NCBI GenBank assembly: GCA_045130275.1
Contig: JBGUPL010000021.1
Location: 1 to 64,000, forward strand
Source of the DNA: F23-D06 sp045130275
GTDB taxonomy: Bacteria; Bacteroidota; Bacteroidia; Bacteroidales; WCHB1-69
Direction of reading: 5' to 3'
Length of the DNA: 64,000 bases
Shown: piece after piece, positions 43,288-50,885 of the stretch
Numbering within the stretch: position 1 is the first letter of the stretch
Layout: each line of letters begins with the position of its first letter
Made by a program: the position numbers and the translations under genes
The notes under the pieces: generated by a model
Database searches by the model: none
What the model saw: only the letters and a program-made list of their open reading frames with translations
What the model was told of the DNA's origin: nothing

Positions 43288-43944
43288 TTACCATTTATAA
43301 TAGACACTGAACGAAAGAATACGTGAAAAAGCTTGGTAGATGGTGAGTTTGTTGGCTATGGCATTGAGGGATCCCACCTCGAGAGTGCCGCCCCACGGGC
43401 CTTTGCCCACCTCCATGCCAATCCAGTTCAGGTTGAAAGCCGGAGCCGCACCGAAGCCGCCGGAGTTGTCGAAAGCAAGGAGCACGCCGACGCCGAAACC
43501 CGAATAGATTCTCACCCACTCACGCTCAAAGTAGGTGAAGCGTGCCGTCAGCAACAGGTCAAGGTCCCAATTCCTGATTTTTGCCGTTGGGGAAACCTGG
43601 TTGTGGTACCTGTCGAAGGTGGCCTTCTTCCAGAAGATGCCCTCCAGGTCGGCTTGAAGCCCTATGCTTGTCACCGTGGTCAGCCTGTACTGGTATTCGG
43701 CGAAGAGATGCCCGGTATAACCGAAGTCGAAGGTCTCGTCGTGCCTGTAGTCGGCCGGCAGGACGTCGGGGTTGGCCCACATGCCACTCAGGTTTGGACG
43801 AAAGACTGCCGACTCGTAAATCATGTCTCCCCAGCCGATTCTCACGATGTGCCTGTTGCCCAACGACGGCTTTTCATCCTGGCAGAAGGCCGAGGGCAAA
43901 GCCAACACGGAAAGAAACAGGAATATGGCTAATGTCTTTTTCAT
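43288..43944 (-). CDS. Putative outer-membrane beta-barrel protein
   Basis: A 218-residue protein with a signal peptide (1-21). The mature part has alternating hydrophobic/aromatic strands (F-D-F-G-Y-T-G-H-L-F-A-E-Y-Q-Y-R-L) and ends in Y-Y-K-W, like a small 8-strand barrel with a C-terminal aromatic. The family is not identified. The ATG at 43944 is preferred to one at 43956 because it starts the signal peptide. It is first of the three-gene operon. A weak box (TATTTTTA) lies upstream. Confidence 0.68.
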   Translation of the reverse strand: MKKTLAIFLFLSVLALPSAFCQDEKPSLGNRHIVRIGWGDMIYESAVFRPNLSGMWANPDVLPADYRHDETFDFGYTGHLFAEYQYRLTTVTSIGLQADLEGIFWKKATFDRYHNQVSPTAKIRNWDLDLLLTARFTYFEREWVRIYSGFGVGVLLAFDNSGGFGAAPAFNLNWIGMEVGKGPWGGTLEVGSLNAIANKLTIYQAFSRILSFSVYYKW

Positions 43945-44010
43945 TTCTTGCGACATTTTTTTCAAAAAACACGCTGTAAAAATACATTTTTTTTTAATAC
44001 GAGAAAAACT

Positions 44011-45372
44011 TTACATTTTCCTCACAAAGAGTTGGGCATTCTCGAATTTGGTGACTTTTATTTTGTCGCCGGGGTTGGCGAAACCGTGCTCGATGGTGGC
44101 ATCCAGTACTTCGCCATCGATGTTGATTTTGCCGGAAGGACGGAGGATGGTCTGTGCAACACCTTCTTTACCAATGTATTGTTCGTTGCGCATGTCTTGT
44201 GAGGTGAACCCCTTATCGCTGTCCAATCCGGTGCGCAGGGCCAGGGAACCGAAGCGTGTCTCCGCCAAAATCAGCTTCTTGCCGAGCCACAGAGACAGGA
44301 AAAATCCCGCCAGGGAACTCACGAGAACGAGGATGGTCATCTTGCTGATATGCGCGGAAACGTTGAATTCGGGGTCGAAGGAGAATTTGAAGCCGACGTT
44401 GAATATCAAGGTGAGGATGAGCGAGGCGACGATGAGCACGATGCCGGCGATGCCCGTGACGCCGAAGCCCGGAACGACAAAGAATTCCAGCATCAGCAAG
44501 ACAAGACCGGCCAGGAAGATCAGGATCTCCCAATGTGCGGCGAGGCCTTCGAGGTAGTGCGGCGCGAAGAAGAGCAGCGCGGCGGTGATGGCGATGATGG
44601 AAGGCAGTCCGATGCCCGGTGCCTGCAGCTCGAACCAGAGGCCGCCGACGATGCACATGATGAGGATACCGCTGACGACGGGGTTCACCAGGAAGTTGAT
44701 GATTTTCTCGATGGGGGAGAGCACCTGCTCGGTGATTTCCGGATTTTCGATGCCGGCCTGCGTCAGAGCCTCATCGCGGCTGCCCACCACTCCCTCGCAG
44801 AAACCGTTTTCCGCAGCCTCTTCGGAGGTGAAAGTCAGCACTTTGCCGGAGTCGCTGACACCGGGGATGGTCACATCAGGATCCACCATGGCCTGCGCGA
44901 TGTTGGGGTTGCGGCCGTTGTGCTCGGCGGTGGTGCGCATGAGCGAGCGCATGTACGACTGGTACTTGTCGGGCATAATCTCCCCAGTCTGGTTGACCAC
45001 GGAGGCCGCCCCGATGGAGGCGCCGGGCATCATGTAGATGCTGTCGCAGGCGATGGAGATCAGCGCGCCCGCCGAAGCCGCGTTGTTGTTGATGAAAACG
45101 AGGGTCGGCACGGAGGTGTTGAGCAGCAACGTCCGGATTTTGTCGGCGGCGTCGAGTTCCCCGCCGAAGGTGTTCAGCTCCAGGAACAGGTAGTCGTATT
45201 TTCCGGCTTCCGCCTCCTTCACGGCCTTCTCGGTCAGCCGCAGCGCCGGCTTGGAGATGTTGTCGTCTATTTTATAGTAATAGACCTGCGTTTTCTGGGC
45301 GGAAATACTGGTGCTTATCGTCATTAACGTTACGACAAGCATAGTCAGTAGAGAATATGTTTTTTTCATCAT
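44011..45372 (-). CDS. NfeD family membrane serine protease (ClpP-class)
   Basis: A 453-residue protein. Signal peptide (1-25), then a ClpP-like protease domain (about 28-215) with the catalytic Ser in N-A-A-S-A-G-A-L-I-S and the downstream M-M-P-G-A-S-I-G-A-A. Four or five transmembrane helices follow (about 235-385). The C-terminal OB-fold NfeD domain is at about 395-453 (G-x-A-x-T-x-L-R-P-S-G-K-I). Long NfeD proteins are thought to work with stomatin/flotillin in membrane quality control. No stomatin gene is adjacent here. Confidence 0.9.
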   Translation of the reverse strand: MMKKTYSLLTMLVVTLMTISTSISAQKTQVYYYKIDDNISKPALRLTEKAVKEAEAGKYDYLFLELNTFGGELDAADKIRTLLLNTSVPTLVFINNNAASAGALISIACDSIYMMPGASIGAASVVNQTGEIMPDKYQSYMRSLMRTTAEHNGRNPNIAQAMVDPDVTIPGVSDSGKVLTFTSEEAAENGFCEGVVGSRDEALTQAGIENPEITEQVLSPIEKIINFLVNPVVSGILIMCIVGGLWFELQAPGIGLPSIIAITAALLFFAPHYLEGLAAHWEILIFLAGLVLLMLEFFVVPGFGVTGIAGIVLIVASLILTLIFNVGFKFSFDPEFNVSAHISKMTILVLVSSLAGFFLSLWLGKKLILAETRFGSLALRTGLDSDKGFTSQDMRNEQYIGKEGVAQTILRPSGKINIDGEVLDATIEHGFANPGDKIKVTKFENAQLFVRKM

Positions 45373-45395
45373 TTTGAATTTCTAAATAGATGCGG

Positions 45396-45403
45396 CAAAG
45401 GTA
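45396..45403 (-). promoter_or_regulatory. -7 box for the NfeD gene
   Basis: TACCTTTG followed by C on the minus strand, 23 bp before the ATG. Confidence 0.6.
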
Positions 45404-45454
45404 CATAAAATTCTAATATACTAAGTAGCTGTTGTTATCGTGGCTTTTAAGCGA

Positions 45455-46474
45455 CTATTCCCATGCCTTACGAAACCTGATTTGTAGTTCAAGCATCCTT
45501 TTCATCAATTCATCAAACGTCATGGCCTTTCCGAAAATAAAGTGAAGTTGCATGTCAGCGTAGTCTTCTCGCCAATTCTCCCATTCTTCCTCTGGCGGTA
45601 AAAACACGATCCTTTGCGGTGTGTGCAGGTCATAATTCACATACTTCAAGTCATAATATGTTCGCCGATGTTCCACTATCCTCTCGTACAATATCTTGTC
45701 CTCCAGTGCTTCCTGTGCAAATTCCGTGTCCATTAGCCGCTCTAAATCATACAAATGTCGGCTCATCCTTTTGTATCTTGGTTTTGACCTTTGGAACTCC
45801 TCGCTCAACAGAAATACTTTTTCCAAGAATGTACGTGTTGGCACTACTGTTCTGATTCTACACCCCATCTCATTATCCTCATTCGGATAATATTTAGAAA
45901 TCAGGGTGTTTAGTTCCAGCTCCTGAGTGGGTTCATCCATTGATAGACAACCAATCTCCACCTTGACACGTGAAGGGATGTACATGGTAGCTTCTTCTAC
46001 CACACTCTCGTAATTTACTATCAACACTGTTGGATCTGTATTGCTGTTTATGTGCGATGGCCCATCCTTTGTCATCAATTCAGTCACAGCTTCAACCCAA
46101 TAGCCAGTTATACCCATAGTTCTAAGTTGCTCATCCAGTTCGTCGCGTAGTTGCCCAACTATAAACGCACGAGCTTTGCGGCATAAGTTGTCTCGCTGAA
46201 ATTTGTTCGTCCTTTTCATCCCAAAGAAAGAGTGATGCAATGCCACGTCGATATCCTCACTCAAGCGTTCAATCATGCCCCAGCCTTTTGAGAGGCTCGT
46301 GCCTCCCTTGAAACTCAGCGCATGCTTACACGAAGTTTTGAACAGAGCTTTCAACACAGCCGTCACCCACCAATCCTTTTCGATAGCTGAGACTTGCTGT
46401 AATCTACCCTGTTTTGCCACTGATTGCAGAATTACCCTGCGATCATCCACATTTAAGTCAACCCATTTAGACAT
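45455..46474 (-). CDS. AbiEii-type nucleotidyltransferase toxin
   Basis: A 339-residue DNA polymerase beta-like nucleotidyltransferase. Motif I is F-K-G-G-T-S-L-S-K-G (55-64), followed by S-E-D-I-D-V (72-77) with the metal-binding aspartates. AbiEii proteins are toxins of type IV toxin-antitoxin systems that transfer nucleotides to tRNA and block phage growth. It starts 2 bp after the antitoxin-like gene and must be translated with it. It is AT-rich relative to the flanking genes, suggesting horizontal origin. Confidence 0.88.
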   Translation of the reverse strand: MSKWVDLNVDDRRVILQSVAKQGRLQQVSAIEKDWWVTAVLKALFKTSCKHALSFKGGTSLSKGWGMIERLSEDIDVALHHSFFGMKRTNKFQRDNLCRKARAFIVGQLRDELDEQLRTMGITGYWVEAVTELMTKDGPSHINSNTDPTVLIVNYESVVEEATMYIPSRVKVEIGCLSMDEPTQELELNTLISKYYPNEDNEMGCRIRTVVPTRTFLEKVFLLSEEFQRSKPRYKRMSRHLYDLERLMDTEFAQEALEDKILYERIVEHRRTYYDLKYVNYDLHTPQRIVFLPPEEEWENWREDYADMQLHFIFGKAMTFDELMKRMLELQIRFRKAWE

Positions 46475-46476
46475 AA

Positions 46477-47064
46477 TTATAATAATGGTATAATGATTTT
46501 TTTCATCCAGATCGGCATCCGTTGCACATCGGAGCGGAACATCTCTTTTTCCTCATTCAGGCCTATAGCCCTCTTCAGAGCAGATACTTCTTCGTCGCCT
46601 ATGTTCTCCTCGCCAGTGGCCTTCAATGCTTGAACAATCAACGCGGCCAGACGGGTCTTGTAGGCAAAATTCCGAGGAACTGCGCGTTTAAGTGTCACTT
46701 CAATTCCATCAATTGTCAATACTCTTGATGAACCAGATGTGATAAACGTGTGTTTCATAGTTACTTGCACCGATATGCCCAGCATGTTTGCAGCCGTAGC
46801 ACCAGAAGGCAGCACCTGCGCATGATCGCGTTGTGCTACCGCATCTACGATCTTGGAAACTGAAGGGTACAGAGGACCGAAAGGTGTTATCTTTGGTTTA
46901 CAGTAGATACCCTTTGAGAGTCGCTTTATCACATCCTGCATTTCCAGTTCAGATAACATTTTGCTCACCTCCTTGTCAGTAGTAATATCAAGAAAATCCG
47001 ATACAAAAAAGACGCTCTCTGTAGCCATCTTCTCAATTCTCATTTTCAGAACTTTACGTTTCAT
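46477..47064 (-). CDS. AbiEi-like antitoxin/regulator (DUF6088 type)
   Basis: A 195-residue protein. The N-terminal winged-helix-like part contains F-L-D-I-T-T-D-K-E-V-S-K-M-L-S-E-L and the G-I-Y-C-K-P wing. The C-terminal domain is basic, with the A-A-N-M-L-G-I-S segment. This matches the DUF6088/AbiEi group that pairs with AbiEii and represses the operon. The ATG at 47064 follows the -7 box at 47085-47092. An upstream reading to 47118 would include that box. Confidence 0.85.
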   Translation of the reverse strand: MKRKVLKMRIEKMATESVFFVSDFLDITTDKEVSKMLSELEMQDVIKRLSKGIYCKPKITPFGPLYPSVSKIVDAVAQRDHAQVLPSGATAANMLGISVQVTMKHTFITSGSSRVLTIDGIEVTLKRAVPRNFAYKTRLAALIVQALKATGEENIGDEEVSALKRAIGLNEEKEMFRSDVQRMPIWMKKIIIPLL

Positions 47065-47084
47065 TGCGATAATATTTTCGGCTG

Positions 47085-47092
47085 CAAATATA
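47085..47092 (-). promoter_or_regulatory. -7 box for the AbiE-like operon
   Basis: TATATTTG followed by C on the minus strand, 20 bp before the antitoxin ATG. Confidence 0.65.
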
Positions 47093-47279
47093 CAAAAATA
47101 ATGGAGAAAACTTTGCAAAAATTTTCTCCGTTATTCGTTTCCTTTTTTTTGCATATTTCTTAATGATTAATGCATAAAGTGTAAATTCTAAGGCGTTGTT
47201 TGTTGTTTTTATCCTGTCTTATGAAAGAAATATATCAAAATGCTATCTTTAGTATGTGGATTTGAGTTGTTTGCTTTCA

Positions 47280-47287
47280 TATTTTTG
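47280..47287 (+). promoter_or_regulatory. -7 box for the C-R operon of the MunI-like system
   Basis: TATTTTTG followed by C. It ends only 4 bp before the C-gene ATG, so the transcript would start at or very near the start codon (leaderless). An inverted pair ATGAAAG (47221) and CTTTCAT (47274) flanks the region and could be operator-related, but that is weak. Confidence 0.55.
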
Positions 47288-47291
47288 CGGC

Positions 47292-47516
47292 ATGAAAAAT
47301 AGTATTACAAAGACATTTGGAATCAAGGTGGCTGAACTGCGAAAGAAACAAGGTTTATCACAGGAAGTTCTTGCCGAGATGTGCGGTCTTCATCGTACAT
47401 ATATCGGTTTCATAGAACGAGGTGAGAAGTCACCTACGCTAAACACTGTTGAAAAAATTATAAAAGGATTAAACATTAATATCAGTGAATTATGGGAAGC
47501 AATGCAAATCGACTAA
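47292..47516 (+). CDS. XRE-type controller (C) protein of restriction-modification system
   Basis: A 74-residue helix-turn-helix protein. The HTH core runs Q-G-L-S-Q-E-V-L-A-E-M-C-G-L-H-R-T-Y-I-G-F-I-E-R-G. The size and the sequence R-G-E-K-S-P-T-L-N-T-V match C proteins, which delay restriction enzyme expression until methylation is complete. Its 3' end overlaps the endonuclease gene by 25 bp, so the two are coupled. Start ATG at 47292. Confidence 0.9.
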   Translation: MKNSITKTFGIKVAELRKKQGLSQEVLAEMCGLHRTYIGFIERGEKSPTLNTVEKIIKGLNINISELWEAMQID

Positions 47517-48094
47517 GAAAAAAATGGCAAGATTATGGCGGATTACATGCCACAACTGCGGAACACTCCTTTATAGAAGTTTTTGATAAAGTGTTTAAAG
47601 ACACCGAGTATAGAGTTTTCAGCCAACCCACATGTTTCAAAGAACTTTACGTAAATGTTCATTTATCAAAAAAGGAATTGGCAGAGATATATACCCCAAA
47701 GGAAATAATCAAAAAGCATGGTATTCAACCAGACAGTGTTATCGTGAATACAAAAACAAATAAAAGGATTTTTGTTGAAATAAAAAGACAAGATGGATGG
47801 GTTGAAGGCAAACCACGTTCTGCAGGTCGTGGAAATGCCCACGAACGATTGTGCAAATATTTTACACCTGGTTTATTGAAAACCTTAAGAAAAGAAAGTG
47901 GCATGCGTGAGCCAAATTTGCCTTTTTGGATTGTATTTCAAGGAGATATAACACGAGATCCTTGTAGGGTGCGTGAAATTAGATATTGGTTTGACGGCAA
48001 TGATACTAATGTGTTTTTTTGGCGAGATACTTCTGATGCCAAAGAATTAATTGAGCATTTCGAAAATAGAATACTTCCGTTACTCGAAGAGTAA
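47492..48094 (+). CDS. Type II restriction endonuclease, MunI family (predicted CAATTG)
   Basis: A 200-residue PD-(D/E)XK nuclease, near the 202 residues of MunI. The catalytic site is D81 with E96-I-K98, as in MunI D83/E98/K100. It is followed by R-Q-D-G-W-V-E-G-K and S-A-G-R-G-N-A-H-E-R (110-119), the recognition stretch of the EcoRI/MunI group, and F-T-P-G-L-L. The match to MunI is strong enough to predict cleavage at CAATTG. It converges with the methyltransferase gene. Coding is markedly AT-rich. Confidence 0.92.
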   Translation: MGSNANRLRKKWQDYGGLHATTAEHSFIEVFDKVFKDTEYRVFSQPTCFKELYVNVHLSKKELAEIYTPKEIIKKHGIQPDSVIVNTKTNKRIFVEIKRQDGWVEGKPRSAGRGNAHERLCKYFTPGLLKTLRKESGMREPNLPFWIVFQGDITRDPCRVREIRYWFDGNDTNVFFWRDTSDAKELIEHFENRILPLLEE

Positions 48095-48106
48095 TAGGGC
48101 GGAGTG

Positions 48107-48829
48107 TTATTCTTCCGTTTTTACTTCTCTGACATCCAATCCCCAAACATCCCAATCTTTAGGCTTTTGTCGTGCAAACAACTCGATCCTTTTTTGAGTA
48201 GGAAACATCTTTACAATGTTATCTCTAACGATATCAGGCTTTACACTATGCTCACCTCTTGGTACTCGCACCAGCTGTTGGATGTTCCTTGCGCCACGTG
48301 GAGTTGGTATTTTACCTTTTTTGAACAATAGGCACAATTCACAGTTTGATAATGTGTATTGGCCTGGATTGTGATTCATCTTGTCCCATACAAAAGCGAC
48401 TGTACGATATTCAAATCCCCACGCTTCCCCTAATTGTATACCTTGCGCTAAATGAGGATTTGTAACCCACATAAACAGTAGACAGTTATCTGAGCAGATT
48501 TTACCCAATGGTATTTTCATTAACTCTTTAGTCTTTACTGTAGGGTATTTAAAATTGGCAGCACTAATGAAAATACCTCGTTTCCAATCTTTGTTTTCTG
48601 TTTTGATTGAACTTTTGTCAAATTGCATTTTCCCACCGTAATCCCAAGGGGGGTCAGCATATATTATGTCATACTTTTGGTTTGGCAAGTCTGGATAAAA
48701 TTCAGGTAATTCATTGTGCATAGTTCTTCGATTCTGTTCTGGTGAATATATTTGATATCCAGATATTGTAGAACGAACCTCATTGTCTTGGGTTTGTTCC
48801 AATGGGAACAAGGTTAAATCTTCTAACAT
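48107..48829 (-). CDS. MT-A70-type adenine-N6 DNA methyltransferase
   Basis: A 240-residue methyltransferase. Motif IV D59-P-P-W62 follows Y-D-I-I-Y-A. The MT-A70 pattern includes L-F-M-W-V-T-N-P-H-L near 130 and E-H-S-V-K-P-D near 195. It should methylate an adenine in the MunI-like site and protect the host. Position 3'-to-3' with the endonuclease, separated by 12 bp, with its own promoter, is a common restriction-modification layout. Confidence 0.9.
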   Translation of the reverse strand: MLEDLTLFPLEQTQDNEVRSTISGYQIYSPEQNRRTMHNELPEFYPDLPNQKYDIIYADPPWDYGGKMQFDKSSIKTENKDWKRGIFISAANFKYPTVKTKELMKIPLGKICSDNCLLFMWVTNPHLAQGIQLGEAWGFEYRTVAFVWDKMNHNPGQYTLSNCELCLLFKKGKIPTPRGARNIQQLVRVPRGEHSVKPDIVRDNIVKMFPTQKRIELFARQKPKDWDVWGLDVREVKTEE

Positions 48830-48849
48830 TGTTACTTAGTTTTGAACCG

Positions 48850-48857
48850 CAAAAATA
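48850..48857 (-). promoter_or_regulatory. -7 box for the methyltransferase
   Basis: TATTTTTG followed by C on the minus strand, 20 bp before the ATG. Confidence 0.65.
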
Positions 48858-48963
48858 CACTTTTTTTAGTTTTTGCCATTCTGAAGAAAGTATTAAATAA
48901 CGCTTCTTGTGGAGGTGGTTAATCATATTCAATCGTACCTTCACAATTAAACCGATAATTTTG

Positions 48964-48971
48964 TATCTTTG
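48964..48971 (+). promoter_or_regulatory. -7 box for the heptose kinase gene
   Basis: TATCTTTG followed by C, 18 bp before the ATG at 48990. It marks the return to the normal chromosomal backbone. Confidence 0.7.
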
Positions 48972-48989
48972 CCGACTAATTTTTTGGAC

Positions 48990-50000
48990 ATGAAAAAGGA
49001 ATACGTAGATCAGATTTTTGAAGAATTCAAGAATGCTAAAATACTGGTTATCGGTGATGTAATGATTGACTGTTACCTCACAGGCAAGGTCACTCGTATC
49101 AGTCCGGAAGCGCCGGTTCCCATCGTGAATGTGCAAAACCGCAGCTACCGTCTCGGCGGTGCCGCCAATGTCGCACTCAACCTCAAGTCCCTTGGAGCGG
49201 ACCCGATCCTTTGCTCCGTCATCGGTGGCGATTCCAAAGCCAAGGTCTTCTACAACTTGATGGAGGACTGCGATTTGACTTCCGACGCGATTGTGCCGAT
49301 GTACGGCCGCCGCACCACCATCAAATACCGCATCATCGGCAACAACTGCCATATTGTGCGTGTGGACGACGAGCGGGTGCAGCAGCTCAAGGAGCGTGAG
49401 AAACGTCAGTTCCTGACCACGGTGGAACAAATCATCGACCATAACGACATTGACGCGGTCATCTTCGAAGATTATGACAAAGGTCTGTTTTCCAAGGATT
49501 TGATTTCCGAGATCATCAATTTCGCGCATAAGAAGAACATCTATGTCGCGGTGGACCCCAAGGAGAAGAATTTCAACAACTACGCCAATGTCAACCTCTT
49601 CAAACCCAATATGAAGGAACTTTCCAAAGGCCTTCATGTGGAGGAGAACGCGGAGCTTTCCTTGGAGGAAATTCACGAGCTGGCAAAAGATTTCGCCTGC
49701 AAACAGAACATCGACAAGGTGATGGTGACGATGTCGGCGAAAGGTATCGCCTTCTACGACCGCCAGAACGACAAGTTCTTCCACCAACCCGCTTTCCAAC
49801 GCCGCGTGAGCGATGTCTCCGGCGCCGGCGACACGGTGATTTCCGTCTCCACGCTCTTCCTGCTGAAGAATCATACTGTGGAGGAGACCTGCCTCGCCTC
49901 CAACCTGGCTGGCGGACTTGTTTGTGAGTATGTGGGAGTGGTGCCCATCAACGGCGCCCAGCTCAAGGCGGAGATGGTCCGGAACTCTCCCGGAAAATAA
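48990..50000 (+). CDS. hldA: D-glycero-beta-D-manno-heptose-7-phosphate kinase (RfaE1/HldA type)
   Basis: A 336-residue ribokinase-family (PfkB) kinase lacking the nucleotidyltransferase domain of fused HldE. It has V-I-G-D-V-M-I-D near the start, R-L-G-G-A-A-N-V-A, A-V-D-P-K-E-K, and the anion-hole/catalytic V-S-G-A-G-D-T near residue 280. It makes heptose-1,7-bisphosphate for ADP-heptose. The ATG at 48990 follows the promoter. porT starts 65 bp downstream. Confidence 0.9.
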   Translation: MKKEYVDQIFEEFKNAKILVIGDVMIDCYLTGKVTRISPEAPVPIVNVQNRSYRLGGAANVALNLKSLGADPILCSVIGGDSKAKVFYNLMEDCDLTSDAIVPMYGRRTTIKYRIIGNNCHIVRVDDERVQQLKEREKRQFLTTVEQIIDHNDIDAVIFEDYDKGLFSKDLISEIINFAHKKNIYVAVDPKEKNFNNYANVNLFKPNMKELSKGLHVEENAELSLEEIHELAKDFACKQNIDKVMVTMSAKGIAFYDRQNDKFFHQPAFQRRVSDVSGAGDTVISVSTLFLLKNHTVEETCLASNLAGGLVCEYVGVVPINGAQLKAEMVRNSPGK

Positions 50001-50065
50001 AAAAATTGTCCTCGGAACACTAAACAGCCCGAAAACTCGTTATAGCCGCTTTGATTTCGGATTTT

Positions 50066-50782
50066 ATGAAACTTAAAAGAACAATCGCGATCACCGTCTT
50101 GACCCTCATGGTTGCCGTTCAGGCTCATGCACAGTTCGGTGTCCCGAACCTGCTGAAATACGACAAAAGGCCATTCCATTTTGGCTTCAGCCTGGGCTAC
50201 AACCTGTTCGATTACCGTATATCCTCGAAACCCGACCTCTCCGAGTACGACTCGCTGATGGTCGTGAACACCCACGCCATGAGTGGGTTCAGTCTCGGCA
50301 TCGTCACCAATCTGCGCTTGGGCAAATATTTCGACTTGCGGTTTGTCCCAGGACTCTCCTTCGGTGACCGATACATCAACTATACCATCCGTTATTCTTC
50401 TGGCAATGAACTTGTCACCGCCAAAGATCTGGAATCCGTCTATCTTGATTTGCCTATCATGTTCAAGTACAAGTCCTCGAGAATGCTGAACAACATCAGG
50501 GCTTATGTGCTTGCCGGAGGGCAATATACCTTCGACATGATCTCTGCCAAGAAGAAAAAAGCCCCGGATAACGGTGACGTGGTACTCAAACTCAACCCCC
50601 ACGACGTCCAGGCCCAGGTCGGCGTCGGCTTCGATTTCTATTGCACCTACTTCAAATTCACCACCGAGTTCAAGATGTCTTTCGGCTTCCTCAACATGCT
50701 TGTCCCGGAAGACAATATGTACGCCACCAGCGTCACATCCCTCAAGGCCAAGAATATGCAGATTTCGTTTATCTTCGAATAG
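50066..50782 (+). CDS. porT: PorT, T9SS outer-membrane barrel protein
   Basis: A 238-residue protein with a signal peptide (1-22, A-H-A-Q). An N-terminal N-L-L-K-Y-D-K-R-P-F-H-F-G-F-S-L-G segment, amphipathic strands throughout, and a final Q-I-S-F-I-F-E strand match the PorT/SprT family, an outer-membrane component needed for type IX secretion in P. gingivalis and Flavobacterium. With PorX and the sorting-domain protease it shows that T9SS is present. It is probably co-transcribed with the heptose kinase. Confidence 0.85.
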   Translation: MKLKRTIAITVLTLMVAVQAHAQFGVPNLLKYDKRPFHFGFSLGYNLFDYRISSKPDLSEYDSLMVVNTHAMSGFSLGIVTNLRLGKYFDLRFVPGLSFGDRYINYTIRYSSGNELVTAKDLESVYLDLPIMFKYKSSRMLNNIRAYVLAGGQYTFDMISAKKKKAPDNGDVVLKLNPHDVQAQVGVGFDFYCTYFKFTTEFKMSFGFLNMLVPEDNMYATSVTSLKAKNMQISFIFE

Positions 50783-50812
50783 ACATAGGACGCGAATCAT
50801 ATATTAGACTTA

Positions 50813-50884
50813 TAACCTTAACCTTTAACCCTTAACCCTAAACCTTTAACCTTTAACCATTAACCTTTAACCTTTAACCTTTAA
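50813..50884. repeat. Heptamer array upstream of glyS
   Basis: AACCTTT units with variants, 7-bp period, ending at the glyS ATG. It is the same family as 25237-25301 and the reverse complement type of 63511-63612. Confidence 0.85.
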
Positions 50885-50885
50885 T

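Noticed and set aside
47492..48829. Alternative reading of the restriction genes as a phage or integrative element fragment
   Set aside because: No integrase, att-like direct repeat or phage gene was found. A stand-alone restriction-modification and AbiE island explains the content.
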